Assembly (NCBI RefSeq): GCF_039543565.1
Contig: NZ_BAABJZ010000023.1
Coordinates: 89,358 to 153,357 of the forward strand
DNA: 64,000 bases
Direction of reading: 5' to 3'
From: Ferrimonas pelagia
GTDB taxonomy: Bacteria; Pseudomonadota; Gammaproteobacteria; Enterobacterales; Shewanellaceae
The notes under the pieces are model-generated. The model ran no database searches. It saw only the letters and a list, made by a program, of their open reading frames with translations, and was not told the DNA's origin. The position numbers were made by a program, and so were the translations under genes. Below are positions 54,129-63,876 of the stretch, one piece after another (within the stretch, counting starts at the first letter, position 1; each line of letters starts with the position of its first letter).

Positions 54129-54527
54129 TTAGTGCTGACACTCACAGCGGCGGCATAAACGATAGTTCTTCAGATGTGCGATCACCATCAGTGATGTGCC
54201 GACAAGCGTCATGGCCGTCTCCGCGTCGTGCCCGCCGAGGTCATGCATCCACAAGGCGGCGAAGATCAGTGTCGCTAAGCCGCTGAGGCCGTAGGCCAGA
54301 ACCGAGAGGTTGCGATGTTTGCGACAGCCTAGGAAAAACGCCACCGAGCTCAGTGGGACCACAGCAAACAGCATCATCTCGTGGAACAGCTCTTCGCTCA
54401 TCAGCAGGCTGGGGACCGCCATGCCGAGCAGGAGAAACAGCGGCACGGCCAAGCAGTGGATCAGACAAATGACGGACATTCCGATGGAAAGGGTATCCAA
54501 GTGTTTTTGTGTACGGGAACTGTTCAT
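54129..54527 (-). CDS. MerC-domain membrane protein
   Basis: A 132-aa protein with four helices. The first carries the MerC signature SVICLIHCLAVPLFLLLG, with Cys and His inside the membrane; a further Cys sits in FFLGCRKHRNLSVLAYGLSGL, and the C-terminus is CRRCECQH. MerC proteins transport mercuric ions, but chromosomal MerC-like proteins without a mer operon, as here, probably serve another metal or purpose. Confidence 0.88.
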   Translation of the reverse strand: MNSSRTQKHLDTLSIGMSVICLIHCLAVPLFLLLGMAVPSLLMSEELFHEMMLFAVVPLSSVAFFLGCRKHRNLSVLAYGLSGLATLIFAALWMHDLGGHDAETAMTLVGTSLMVIAHLKNYRLCRRCECQH

Positions 54528-54623
54528 TGTCGGATCTGACTCTTACTGCTTGTTGGGGGCGTGATTTATACCACACCCACGGATCGCGGCTCAAGGGTTA
54601 AATGCAGTTAAGAAGCGTTTGCA

Positions 54624-55025
54624 TTAACCGGTGCTGAGCAGGGTTTGGCACGGCTCTCGATATTTACTCATCAGCGGTCCGAGTTGGTTGGGATCGGGCA
54701 GGGTGGCCAGATGGTTTTGTTTTGCTTGCTCGATTTGCGCGGTGAGATCCTGTGCTGAACTGAGCGATTGCGCCATTCGTTCTGCCATCTGCGCAGACTG
54801 CGCCAGTCGTTTGGCTACCGGCAGCATCCGTTGAACCTGCATACGTTCGATGGTGTCAGCGCTCAATTGGTAATAAGCGCTGCACTCGATCGCTTCGAGG
54901 GCCTTGGCGGGCATGGTGCTATCCGCGGTTGCTGTGTTGCTCTGGCCCAGATGCTTCATGATAAAAAAGCTGCTGATCAGAGCGACGAGGATAAAGGCGG
55001 CAATGAGAAAGGTGGTTTTATTCAC
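54624..55025 (-). CDS. Small anchored periplasmic protein, unknown
   Basis: A 133-aa protein if started at the GTG at 55025 directly before NKTTFLIAAFILVALISSFFIMK, an N-terminal membrane anchor; the frame stays open upstream to an ATG at 55091 (155 aa) but those residues look non-coding. The ribosome site is weak. The mature part is helical and Gln/Met/Ala-rich (RMLPVAKRLAQSAQMAERMAQSL) with two cysteines (IECSAYYQLS and EPCQTLL) that could form a disulfide. No family recognised. Confidence 0.6.
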   Translation of the reverse strand: MNKTTFLIAAFILVALISSFFIMKHLGQSNTATADSTMPAKALEAIECSAYYQLSADTIERMQVQRMLPVAKRLAQSAQMAERMAQSLSSAQDLTAQIEQAKQNHLATLPDPNQLGPLMSKYREPCQTLLSTG

Positions 55026-55181
55026 GATTAATCCATTTTTGTGACTTACCTGCGTATCCAATACGTTACGTGATGCTTTGGGCAGTGACAACTGTCGCAG
55101 TAAGGATGGGACGGTTTTGTCTGCAGCTCGGCCCGGCTCCCTTCTAAACTAGAGGGTACGATCTTTGAGCAGGGCACGCGT

Positions 55182-56810
55182 GTGAGCAGACTCGTCGGAT
55201 GCATTTTTGTGCTATTGGCATGTCAGGGATGGGCGGTCGAGTTGGAAGCCGTTCAGACGGATCTGGGCCAGGTTGAGCAGCAGATCAGCCAATGGGAAGG
55301 GGAATGGGACAGCAGTCAATCGGAGTTTCATCGTCAGCTGTTACAGCAGCAGATCATCGATGCCGCCACGGCATTGGGTGAGCGGCTGGACCGTTTTGTG
55401 GCGCAAGGTGTGGCCAGTCATACCCTCGAGCAAACCGATTGGGCGGTGACGATCTTGTTTGCCGAGAGCCAATATCTGCAGCGACGACTCAAGAACGCCA
55501 GCCTAGCGATCCGAGGCGCTTACGAGCGCTATGAGTTGGCGACAACGGAGCAGGAGCTGTTAGTTTGGGTGTCGTTCAATGACATGTTTGCCTATCTCAA
55601 CTGGTTACTGTTGCAGCGGGCGGACAACATTCAGTCGCTGGGGCAACTGAATGTAGATACAGATAAAGAGCAACGCAGTTTTGCGCAAGAGCTGGATCAA
55701 TATGCCCGCTATCTGTCGTTGGCGATCCGCTCCAGTGCCCATCAGCAGGAGATCCTCAATCGCGAGATGAAGCGTTTGCCGGCGGAGCAGCGGACTGAAT
55801 TGAAGGCGCGGCTCGAGGGACATGCACGCTTGGTCCGGACCGGCGTGGATAGCTTGCGTGATCTGGTGAAGATCATGGCCAGCATGGGGCTCGATCCGAC
55901 CCCCTTTAATGAGCTGATCTTTAAAACCACCGGTGATCTGGTCGAGGCGGTGTCCAGTTGGGGCGCGGCGAAAACCGTCCTGAAAGGCCTGCTTGAAGAG
56001 ATGCAGCTCTGGGCACAAGACAATCTCAATGGGATCTTGTCGCGCTTGATGGTGTTTGCCTTGATCCTCGGTGCGGCCGTGTTGTTTGCCCGTTTCTGCC
56101 GTCATCTGGTTGAGAAGGCGGTGCATCACGAGCGCAGCAAACTTAGCAGTCTGGTGCAGGATTTTCTGGTCGGGATCACCGGCCGCTTGGTGTTCGTTAT
56201 AGGTCTGTTGTGGGCCTTGGCTCAGGTCGGGTTGGATCTGACGCCGTTGCTGACGGGGTTGGGGGTAGCGGGGATCGTGATCGGCTTTGCCTTGCAGGAC
56301 ACCCTGTCCAATTTTGCTTCGGGTGTGATGATCCTGATCTATCGACCTTTCGATGTTGGGGATTATGTCGAGGCGGCGGGCGTTGCAGGTAAAGTCGGTA
56401 AGATGAGCTTGGTCAACACCACGATCCGCACCTTTGATAATCAGGTCTTTGTCGTACCCAATGCCAAGATCTGGACCGATACCATCAAGAATATTACAGC
56501 AGAGCGGGTGCGGCGGGTCGATATGGAGTTTGGTATTGCCTATGAAGACGATCTCGAACACGCCGAGCAGGTCCTGACCGGCATTGTCGCGGCACACCCG
56601 TTGATCTTGGCGACGCCAGAGACCACCATCAAGCTCCATCGTCTGGGTGATTCATCGGTTGATTTCATCGTGCGGCCTTGGGTAAAAACCGAGGACTATT
56701 GGGAGGTGTATTGGGATATCACCCGCACCGTTAAACTCAGGTTTGACGCCGAAGGACTGTCGATCCCCTATCCACAGCGCCAGCTACATTTGACCGACAA
56801 CAGCGAATAG
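55182..56810 (+). CDS. MscS-family mechanosensitive channel with periplasmic N-domain
   Basis: A 542-aa protein with a GTG start. Signal peptide (to about residue 20), a long helical, Gln/Glu-rich periplasmic region (20-280), then three membrane helices (about 290-310, 325-350, 355-375) and the MscS pore helix and beta domain: TGLGVAGIVIGFALQDTLSNFASGVMIL, RPFDVGDYVEAAGVAGKVGKMSLVNTTIRTFDNQVFVVPNAKIW. This is the MscS core (about residues 300-530) that releases solutes at low osmolarity. The extra N-domain resembles those of larger MscK/YbiO-type channels, but is shorter. Confidence 0.93.
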   Translation: MSRLVGCIFVLLACQGWAVELEAVQTDLGQVEQQISQWEGEWDSSQSEFHRQLLQQQIIDAATALGERLDRFVAQGVASHTLEQTDWAVTILFAESQYLQRRLKNASLAIRGAYERYELATTEQELLVWVSFNDMFAYLNWLLLQRADNIQSLGQLNVDTDKEQRSFAQELDQYARYLSLAIRSSAHQQEILNREMKRLPAEQRTELKARLEGHARLVRTGVDSLRDLVKIMASMGLDPTPFNELIFKTTGDLVEAVSSWGAAKTVLKGLLEEMQLWAQDNLNGILSRLMVFALILGAAVLFARFCRHLVEKAVHHERSKLSSLVQDFLVGITGRLVFVIGLLWALAQVGLDLTPLLTGLGVAGIVIGFALQDTLSNFASGVMILIYRPFDVGDYVEAAGVAGKVGKMSLVNTTIRTFDNQVFVVPNAKIWTDTIKNITAERVRRVDMEFGIAYEDDLEHAEQVLTGIVAAHPLILATPETTIKLHRLGDSSVDFIVRPWVKTEDYWEVYWDITRTVKLRFDAEGLSIPYPQRQLHLTDNSE

Positions 56811-57018
56811 GTCGCGTTAAGTTGGCTTTTCGCACACGGTCATGGTGACGGGAAGGCGTGGACTAACGGTATGTGAAGTCGAAGCGGGCAGTTTTTAACT
56901 TGGCTGCGCACAGCGATGGCTTGCGTAAGCCAGCCCTAACGGGACATGGCGGTCAGGATGCTTTGAGCGTGTTGCGCCAAGGCGCTAAGTTCAGTTCGTC
57001 ATGGCCACGAGTGCGCCA

Positions 57019-58050
57019 TTAGGGCACTAACTGACGCACTATGGGGAGTCGCGCCAGCAGCGCGGTTAGGGCCCAGGCGACGACGAGCGTGAGCAGCGTC
57101 AAAGCCGGGATCGCGACAGCAGGATGGCCAAACTGAGCGTAGTCGCGCTCTATGGCACTGCGGATCGGGATCAATAGCAGTGGGTGGATCAAATAGATCC
57201 CCAGGCTGTAGGTCGAGATCGAGGTGACGATCCGGCGTAGCGCTGCGCCGAGCCGCTCCGCGTAGCTTTGTGCCAGCACAAACAGCATGGCGCCGATCAC
57301 CACGGTGTTGATCGACTTATAGCCCATAAAGAGCGCGGAGTAGGCGCCTTTGTGGTCTGATGCCCAATAGCTGCCTAGCAGATTGATCACGGCCGCCGAG
57401 ATACCTAGCCCCAGCCAAAGGGGTAACTGAGACCGGTTATCTCGGTTAAACAGGTACCAACCCAGCACCAGATAACCGATAAACAGCACCAGTGGCTCGC
57501 GTAAAAAGCTTGGCACCTTAAGAAAGTGCATGCAGGTGAGGGTGAGCCATCCGGCCAGTAGGATCTTGATCTGCTCCTCGTTCATCGCCTTGAGCAGTGG
57601 CGCGAGCAACGGTATGACAAAGTAGAGCGGGATAAAGTCGTAGAAAAACCACAGGTGATACCAGGTTGGGTTGGCGGGGGCATCGACGATGGCCTGTACG
57701 GTGATCTGCGGATCATTGGCCAGTGCGCCACTGATCCCCGCGTAGATCAGGCTCCAAGCAACAAAGGGGATCACCACTTTGCCTAATCGTCGCTTAAGGT
57801 AATGGCGCGCATCGAATGGTTTGTTGCTGGACAGTAGCAGTGCGCCGCTGATCATCATAAAAATGGGCACGGCCCAACGACTCAGCGCGTTGATCCCGAC
57901 CGCACTGAACCAAGCATCGAACGGGATCTCGCCATAAAGAAAACGGAACGGACCAAGCACATGAATGGCGATAACGGCGATGGCAGCAATACAGCGCAGG
58001 AGGTGGAGGTAAAAGATATCCTGTCTTGGCGTGGGCATAGTGATGTTCAT
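57019..58050 (-). CDS. Acyltransferase 3 family membrane protein
   Basis: A 343-aa protein with about ten helices. It opens with FYLHLLRCIAAIAVIAIHV, the family motif with the essential His, and RWAVPIFMMISGALLL follows. This fits acyltransferase-3 enzymes (OafA/WecH-like) that acetylate or succinylate surface sugars. The substrate is unknown; no glycan biosynthesis genes are adjacent. A terminator and a short leader frame precede it. Confidence 0.9.
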   Translation of the reverse strand: MNITMPTPRQDIFYLHLLRCIAAIAVIAIHVLGPFRFLYGEIPFDAWFSAVGINALSRWAVPIFMMISGALLLSSNKPFDARHYLKRRLGKVVIPFVAWSLIYAGISGALANDPQITVQAIVDAPANPTWYHLWFFYDFIPLYFVIPLLAPLLKAMNEEQIKILLAGWLTLTCMHFLKVPSFLREPLVLFIGYLVLGWYLFNRDNRSQLPLWLGLGISAAVINLLGSYWASDHKGAYSALFMGYKSINTVVIGAMLFVLAQSYAERLGAALRRIVTSISTYSLGIYLIHPLLLIPIRSAIERDYAQFGHPAVAIPALTLLTLVVAWALTALLARLPIVRQLVP

Positions 58051-58082
58051 TCAGAAACCTGACTCTAGGGTAAACGTCAGGC

Positions 58083-58109
58083 AAAAAAAACGCGACACAG
58101 GGTCGCGTT
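58083..58109 (-). terminator. Terminator upstream of acyltransferase
   Basis: AACGCGAC and GTCGCGTT form an 8-bp stem; on the minus strand it is followed by eight T. It stands 33 bases before the acyltransferase start and 91 bases after the other terminator at 58201-58226, so it would end an extra short transcript or attenuate the acyltransferase gene. Confidence 0.85.
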
Positions 58110-58179
58110 AAACTTTCATATGCAGGGAATGAGACGATGAATACGCTCCACCGCTCATGAGTAAGACGCACGTGAGCAT
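58108..58179 (-). CDS. Possible 23-codon leader frame before attenuator-like terminator
   Basis: From an ATG at 58179 the minus strand encodes 23 residues and stops with TAA inside the first stem bases of the terminator at 58083-58109. The peptide has three successive Ser codons but no run of a single amino acid that would make a classic attenuator. There is no good ribosome site. It is reported because of its position only. Confidence 0.2.
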   Translation of the reverse strand: MLTCVLLMSGGAYSSSHSLHMKV

Positions 58180-58200
58180 AAAAGGTTCAAGCTTTGTTCG

Positions 58201-58226
58201 AAAAAAGACCACCGTGAGCGACGGTC
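58201..58226 (-). terminator. Terminator after chemotaxis receptor gene
   Basis: On the minus strand GACCGUCG-CUCA-CGGUGGUC forms an 8-bp stem (two G-U pairs) followed by six T, about 100 bases after the chemotaxis receptor stop. Confidence 0.75.
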
Positions 58227-58327
58227 TATTCGGAAACTCGCTTGATTGGCGCAACCATTGGCCTTTCTCGCGAGGCAATTGAGTGGCTTACGTGAGGTGA
58301 TGTGGCGTGTTCAACGAACGGGCAATA

Positions 58328-59818
58328 TCAGACCTTGAGCCCTTGTAGCTGCTCGCTGAGGGTTTGCGCGGTGCCGTAAACCGTTTGAGTCGCTTCGACC
58401 GAATTTCGCGCTGCGTCCTCCAGCTCATGCGATTCGTTGCGGATCTGCATTAGGTTGCCTGCGATCTCATTGGACACCTGACTTTGCTGTTCGGCGGCGG
58501 TGGCGATCTGGCTGCTCATGCTAAACACCTTGTCGGCGTGCTGGGCGATCTGCATCAGATCCTGCCCGGTTTGGCTGACCTGCTCCCGCCCCGCTTCGGC
58601 CAGATGAACCGTACTGTTCATCAGTTGCTCCAGTGATTGCGTACCACTTTGCAACTCTTCGATCATCTGTTGGATCTCCACGGTGGCGTCTTGCGTCCGA
58701 CCGGCCAAGGTGCGCACTTCGTCGGCGACGACGGCAAAGCCGCGGCCCTGCTCACCGGCCCGAGCGGCTTCGATCGCGGCGTTCAGTGCCAGCAGATTGG
58801 TTTGCTCGGAGATGGCGTTAATGGTGGTGATCACGGCATCGATGCGGGCGGCATTGCTATTGACCTGCGTGACCGCGCTGCTGGCGTTATGCACATCGGC
58901 CACCAGCTGTTCGATGCTGCTGATGGTTTGCTGGATCTGATCATGACCACGCTCCGCTTCAGCGCTGGCTTGTTGGGTTTCCAGCGAGGTGTGTTCAGCA
59001 TGATTGGCCACTTCGCGGACCGTGGCTGTCATCTCCTCCATCGCCGACGCCAGGTTGTCGAGGTGTTGACGTTGACTGATCGACAAACGGTTGCTGTTTT
59101 CCGATTCGGCACGCAGTGCGCCGGCGGCTTGATCCATGGTGTGTGATACCTGACGCAGCTCGGTCACCACGCTCTGGCGCGCACCGATCAAGCTATCGAT
59201 CCGGTGTGCCAGTGAGCGGAAGTCATCCCGGCCGGGGGCAAAATTCATGCGAACGGTCAGATCATTGTCGGCCGCGCGGCCCATGACGTACTTCATGTAT
59301 TCTAGGGTGCCAACAATAAAGCCGCAGATCTTCGAGGCCAGATACAGGACAAGGGCGGCAAACAGCACTATGGCGAGGAGAAATCCACGATGATCGGCGA
59401 CCGCCTCTGCAAACGGCAGGATCCGGCTCTGAGCATACACATAGTGTCCACCGCCCAGCGGGGCGGAGGCAAAGTAATGACCGTTTTGCTCGACAACGGT
59501 GCCGGTACCGGCGATGCGGGCCAACTCGGAATGATCATTGGCCGCCACCCCGGCATTGGGCATCAAGCGATTGACGGTTTGAATCGTCTCGTGGTTCCAC
59601 TCATCGTACTGCAGTGCGAGAATGTCGGCGAGCAGGGCAGATTGCTCGATCACCGCTTCGATCTCATGTTGGTTCTCTGCGCGCCAATCATCGTGGATCA
59701 TGAGACCGACAAAGGCTAACGCAGCCAATAGTGGCCCAAGGTAGAGCACCATCAGTTTCTCACGGATGGTCAGTTTAATTAGTTGCATGTCCCAGAAGCT
59801 GGGGCGGAAGTCACTCAT
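58328..59818 (-). CDS. Methyl-accepting chemotaxis protein
   Basis: A 496-aa receptor; an internal ATG at 59788 (ten residues later, GGGA upstream) is an equally plausible start. Helix 1 at about 20-42, a short periplasmic sensor (45-145), helix 2 at about 147-170, HAMP, and a cytosolic coiled coil with the tip hairpin EQTNLLALNAAIEAARAGEQGRGFAVVADEVRTLA (about 340-375), the CheA/CheW contact. No C-terminal CheR-tethering pentapeptide. Ligand unknown. It is divergent from pheS. Confidence 0.95.
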   Translation of the reverse strand: MSDFRPSFWDMQLIKLTIREKLMVLYLGPLLAALAFVGLMIHDDWRAENQHEIEAVIEQSALLADILALQYDEWNHETIQTVNRLMPNAGVAANDHSELARIAGTGTVVEQNGHYFASAPLGGGHYVYAQSRILPFAEAVADHRGFLLAIVLFAALVLYLASKICGFIVGTLEYMKYVMGRAADNDLTVRMNFAPGRDDFRSLAHRIDSLIGARQSVVTELRQVSHTMDQAAGALRAESENSNRLSISQRQHLDNLASAMEEMTATVREVANHAEHTSLETQQASAEAERGHDQIQQTISSIEQLVADVHNASSAVTQVNSNAARIDAVITTINAISEQTNLLALNAAIEAARAGEQGRGFAVVADEVRTLAGRTQDATVEIQQMIEELQSGTQSLEQLMNSTVHLAEAGREQVSQTGQDLMQIAQHADKVFSMSSQIATAAEQQSQVSNEIAGNLMQIRNESHELEDAARNSVEATQTVYGTAQTLSEQLQGLKV

Positions 59819-60126
59819 GAGCTCAATCGATTGGGCGGAATATGGATAGGGCTAACGATCGGCAGTGAGCGGTTGAGCTTGAGTCGAACCTTTGTTGTTA
59901 TCGTGTAATTGTGAGCTGGCTCAAGCTTTCTGGTCTGGCGACCGGCCGTGACCCTGTGGCATTGCTGGATGTTTGAGCAACCCTGTCGGCTTGTGGCAAC
60001 ACGGGCGGAACTTTCCGTCACTATCAGGGTTTTTCTAACCGTCACAATGAAGTAGAATTTCTACCTTTGTCACTTCCCCGAAGTGGTCATTTCATTTAGG
60101 CCGGATCGGAACCGAGAAGAATACAG
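59819..60126. other. Divergent promoter region, MCP / pheST
   Basis: This 308-base gap must hold the promoters of the chemotaxis receptor and of pheST. I looked for a Phe-rich leader peptide with an attenuator as in E. coli pheST and did not find one. A short palindrome GTAGAATTTCTAC lies about 77 bases before pheS. Confidence 0.5.
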
Positions 60127-61110
60127 ATGCAGCAATTAGCAGATATCGTTGCTCAGGCGTTGGTGGCCATTGAGTCGACCAACGATCTGAAAGCACTGGA
60201 CGAGATCCGGGTTAACTACCTGGGTAAGAAGGGTGAGATCACCGCCCTGATGAAGTCCTTGGGTCAATTGTCCGCGGAAGAGCGTCCAGCCGCAGGCCAG
60301 AAAATTAACGCAGGTAAGCAGCAGGTTCAGCAAGCGCTGAATGGCCGCATTGAAGCCCTGCAAACCGAAGTTCTGAATGCCAAATTGGCAGAAGAGTCGG
60401 TTGATGTGACCCTGCCGGGGCGTAAGCTGCCTACCGGCGGTGTTCACCCGGTAAACCGCACCATCGAGCGGATCGAGGCATTTTTTGCCGATCTGGGTTT
60501 CTCTGTGGCCAGTGGCCCTGAGATCGAAGACGGTTTCCACAACTTTGATGCGTTGAACATCCCAGCCCATCACCCGGCTCGTACCGATCACGATACCTTC
60601 TTCTTTAATCCTGATCTGATGTTGCGTACCCACACCAGTGGTGTGCAGATCCGTACCATGGAGAAGACCGCGCCGCCTATCCGCATCATCTGTCCGGGCC
60701 GCGTCTATCGTAATGATTACGATCAGACCCACACCCCGATGTTCCATCAGGTTGAAGGCTTGTTGGTGGCAGAGAAGGTGTCTTTTGGCGAGCTGAAAGG
60801 CGTGCTGTATGACTTCTTGCGTAACTTCTTTGAGGAAGATCTGGAAGTGCGTTTCCGCCCGTCTTACTTCCCGTTCACTGAGCCATCTGCTGAGGTGGAT
60901 GTTCGCCGCAAGGGCGATAAGTGGCTGGAAGTGCTGGGTTGCGGCATGGTGCACCCGAAGGTATTGGCCTCTGTGGGGATCGATCCAGAGAAATACACCG
61001 GCTTCGCCTTTGGCATGGGCGTAGAGCGCCTGACCATGTTGCGCTACGGCGTCAACGATCTGCGTTCGTTCTTTGAGAACGATCTGCGTTTCCTGAAGCA
61101 GTTCCAGTAA
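60127..61110 (+). CDS. pheS: Phenylalanyl-tRNA synthetase alpha subunit
   Basis: A 327-aa catalytic subunit (identical length to E. coli PheS). N-terminal coiled coil (1-85), then the class II catalytic core with motif 2 (IRIICPGRVYRNDYDQTHTPMFHQVEGLLV) and motif 3 (GFAFGMGVERLTMLRYG). Works as an alpha2-beta2 enzyme with PheT, encoded 14 bases downstream. Confidence 0.99.
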   Translation: MQQLADIVAQALVAIESTNDLKALDEIRVNYLGKKGEITALMKSLGQLSAEERPAAGQKINAGKQQVQQALNGRIEALQTEVLNAKLAEESVDVTLPGRKLPTGGVHPVNRTIERIEAFFADLGFSVASGPEIEDGFHNFDALNIPAHHPARTDHDTFFFNPDLMLRTHTSGVQIRTMEKTAPPIRIICPGRVYRNDYDQTHTPMFHQVEGLLVAEKVSFGELKGVLYDFLRNFFEEDLEVRFRPSYFPFTEPSAEVDVRRKGDKWLEVLGCGMVHPKVLASVGIDPEKYTGFAFGMGVERLTMLRYGVNDLRSFFENDLRFLKQFQ

Positions 61111-61124
61111 GGGGATCAGCCAAA

Positions 61125-63512
61125 ATGAAATTTAGTGAATCTTGGCTCCGCGAGTGGGTCAACCCGGCTATCTCTACCGAAGCATTGTCTGAGCAGATCT
61201 CCATGGCCGGTTTGGAAGTGGATGGCGTAGAAGCCATCGCGGCTGATTTTACCGGCGTGGTTGTTGGCGAAGTGGTTGAGTGCGGTCCGCACCCAGACGC
61301 CGACAAGCTGCAAGTCACCAAAGTAAATGTTGGCGGCGAAGCGCTGTTGGACATCGTGTGTGGCGCGAAAAACTGCCGTCTGGGTCTGCGCGTGGCCTGT
61401 GCCACCGTGGGTGCCGAGCTGCCCGGTGGTTTCAAGATCAAAAAAGCCAAGCTGCGCGGCCAGCCGTCTCACGGCATGCTGTGCTCCTTCTCCGAGCTGG
61501 GGATCGACGTCGAGTCCGATGGTATCCTCGAGCTGCCAGCGGACGCGCCGATCGGCACCGATATCCGTGAATACCTGCAGTTGGACGACAAGCAGATCGA
61601 GATCGATCTGACGCCAAACCGCGCCGATTGCTTGGGCCTGAATGGTGTGGCTCGCGAAGTGGGTGTTCTGAACAGCTGTGACGTGACCGAGCCGGTTGTG
61701 GCGGAAGTGGCTGCGACCATCGAAGACACCCTGGACATTCGCGTTGACGCGCCAGAGCACTGTCCACGTTTCTTGGGACGCGTGATCAAGAACGTTAACG
61801 TACAGGCACAAACCCCACTGTGGATGCAGGAAAAACTGCGCCGTGGTGGCATTCGCTCTATCGATCCTGTGGTTGATATTACCAACTTCGTGTTGCTCGA
61901 ATACGGCCAGCCGATGCACGCGTTTGATCTGGCGAAACTGAACGGCAACCTGCAAGTCCGTTTGGCGCAAGCCGGCGACAAGCTGACACTGCTGGACGGT
62001 AACGAGATCGAGCCGCGTGAAGACACCTTGCTGATCGCCAATGATCAGGGCCCACTGGCACTGGCTGGGATCTTTGGTGGCGAGCGCAGTGGCGTGACCA
62101 CTGAGACCACCGATATCGTGTTTGAGTGTGCGTTTTTTAACCCACTGTCCATCATCGGTAAAGCGCGCTCCTACGGTCTGCACACCGATGCGTCCCATCG
62201 CTTTGAGCGTGGCGTCGACAGCCAGCTGCAAGCCAAGGTGATGGCGCGTGCAACCGCACTGCTGCTGGAGATCTGTGGCGGCGAAGCCGGTCCGGTTGTC
62301 GAGGTGAAGTCTGATGCGCACCTGCCAAAGGCCGCGACCATTACATTGCGCCGCGAGAAGCTGGATAACCTGCTGGGTCATTACATTGATGACGCGACGG
62401 TTGCCAACATCCTGACCCGTTTGGGCTGTGAAGTGGCCGAAGTGGAAGGTGGCTGGCAGGCCAAAGCGCCAAGCTGGCGTTTTGATATGGCCATCGAGCA
62501 GGATCTGATCGAAGAAGTGGCGCGGATCTACGGCTACAACAATATCCCGAACTTGGCTCCCGTGGCTAAGTTGGAGATGACCGATCACACCGAAGCCAAC
62601 CTGCCGCTGAAGCGCGTTCGCAGTTTGCTGGTGGATCGTGGCTTCCAGGAGGCGATCACCTACAGCTTTGTTGATCCTAAGCTGCAGGCACGTCTGCACC
62701 CGGGCGTCGAGCCACTGGTGTTGCCGAACCCGATCTCCTCTGAGATGTCCGCCATGCGCTTGTCGCTGTGGACCGGGTTGCTGGGCGCGGTTGCGTATAA
62801 CCAAGCCCGCCAGCAAAGCCGTGTGCGCCTGTTCGAGTCTGGCCTGCGCTTTATTCCTGATGCCTCCGCCGAGAACGGCATGCGTCAGGAGCCGATGTTG
62901 GCGGCGGTCATTGCTGGTACCCAAGGTGAAGAGCACTGGGATAGCGGCGTTAAGGCGGTGGATTTCTTTGACCTGAAAGGCGATCTGGAAGCGGCGTTGG
63001 CGTTGACCAATACCCCGCATCAGTTCAGCTTCCGTGCGGCCTCACACCCGGCGTTGCATCCTGGCCAGTGTGCTGAGATCCTGCTGGGTGATAAGGTCGT
63101 CGGTCTGATCGGTGCGGTTCATCCGCAGCACGAGAAGAAACTCGGCCTAAATGGCCGAACTGTGGTGTTTGAGATCGAGCAACAGGCGATCCTGCAGCGT
63201 CAACTGCCAAAGGCACAGCCCGTTTCCAAGTTCCCTGCTAACCGTCGTGACATCGCGATCGTGGTGGCTGAATCAATCGGTGCCGGTGATGTTGAAAACA
63301 TGATAAGAAAAGTTGGCGGAAATCAGTTGGTTGCCGTAAACTTGTTTGATGTATACCGTGGTAAGGGTGTCGAGGAAGGCTTTAAGAGTCTTGCCATCGC
63401 CCTGACATTGCAGGATGTTGAGCGTACGCTTGAAGAGAAGGAGATCGCTGAGGCGGTCGAAAGCATCCTGGTAACATTACAATCAGAGTTCAACGCACAG
63501 TTGAGGGACTGA
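61125..63512 (+). CDS. pheT: Phenylalanyl-tRNA synthetase beta subunit
   Basis: A 795-aa subunit (E. coli 795). Domains in order: tRNA-binding EMAP-like (about 40-150: VVGEVVECGPHPDADKLQVTKVN), B3/B4 editing domain (about 210-390), B5 (about 400-470), catalytic-like core (480-680) and the C-terminal FDX-ACB anticodon domain (about 700-795). Codon use is of a highly expressed gene; the few GGG and CGG codons mostly stand before ATC. Confidence 0.99.
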   Translation: MKFSESWLREWVNPAISTEALSEQISMAGLEVDGVEAIAADFTGVVVGEVVECGPHPDADKLQVTKVNVGGEALLDIVCGAKNCRLGLRVACATVGAELPGGFKIKKAKLRGQPSHGMLCSFSELGIDVESDGILELPADAPIGTDIREYLQLDDKQIEIDLTPNRADCLGLNGVAREVGVLNSCDVTEPVVAEVAATIEDTLDIRVDAPEHCPRFLGRVIKNVNVQAQTPLWMQEKLRRGGIRSIDPVVDITNFVLLEYGQPMHAFDLAKLNGNLQVRLAQAGDKLTLLDGNEIEPREDTLLIANDQGPLALAGIFGGERSGVTTETTDIVFECAFFNPLSIIGKARSYGLHTDASHRFERGVDSQLQAKVMARATALLLEICGGEAGPVVEVKSDAHLPKAATITLRREKLDNLLGHYIDDATVANILTRLGCEVAEVEGGWQAKAPSWRFDMAIEQDLIEEVARIYGYNNIPNLAPVAKLEMTDHTEANLPLKRVRSLLVDRGFQEAITYSFVDPKLQARLHPGVEPLVLPNPISSEMSAMRLSLWTGLLGAVAYNQARQQSRVRLFESGLRFIPDASAENGMRQEPMLAAVIAGTQGEEHWDSGVKAVDFFDLKGDLEAALALTNTPHQFSFRAASHPALHPGQCAEILLGDKVVGLIGAVHPQHEKKLGLNGRTVVFEIEQQAILQRQLPKAQPVSKFPANRRDIAIVVAESIGAGDVENMIRKVGGNQLVAVNLFDVYRGKGVEEGFKSLAIALTLQDVERTLEEKEIAEAVESILVTLQSEFNAQLRD

Positions 63513-63517
63513 AAACT

Positions 63518-63823
63518 ATGGCGCTAACCAAAGCCGATATGGCAGAACAGCTTGTAGAACGACTTGGCCTGCACAAGCGGGACGCAAAGGATCTGGTGGA
63601 GATCTTCTTTGAGGAGATCCGTCTGGCCCTAGAAAGTGGAGAACAGGTTAAACTGTCGGGTTTTGGGAACTTCGAGCTCAGGGAAAAGAACGAGCGTCCC
63701 GGTAGGAATCCGAAGACGGGCGAAGATATCCCAATTACTGCACGCCGTGTGGTGACATTCCGACCTGGCCAAAAGTTAAAGGCCCGGATCGAAGAGTCTG
63801 AGTCGCTAAACGAAGAATCGTAG
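63518..63823 (+). CDS. ihfA: Integration host factor alpha subunit
   Basis: A 101-aa DNA-bending protein of the HU/IHF family. ALTKADMAEQLVERLGL is the IhfA N-terminus, and GRNPKTGEDIPITARRVVTFRPGQKLK holds the proline at the tip of the beta arm. It lies 5 bases after pheT, the standard gammaproteobacterial order pheS-pheT-ihfA. Confidence 0.98.
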   Translation: MALTKADMAEQLVERLGLHKRDAKDLVEIFFEEIRLALESGEQVKLSGFGNFELREKNERPGRNPKTGEDIPITARRVVTFRPGQKLKARIEESESLNEES

Positions 63824-63844
63824 CGCCAAATCAGCCATGCTAAG

Positions 63845-63872
63845 AACGCCGTCCCCCTGGACGGCGTTTTTT
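63845..63872 (+). terminator. Terminator after ihfA
   Basis: AACGCCGTCC and GGACGGCGTT form a 10-bp stem with a CCCT loop followed by six T. A group II intron-like sequence begins within about five bases of its T tract. Confidence 0.95.
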
Positions 63873-63876
63873 ATGG

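Noticed and set aside
59819..60126. Phe-codon leader peptide and attenuator before pheST
   Set aside because: No short frame with clustered Phe codons and no terminator hairpin was found there.
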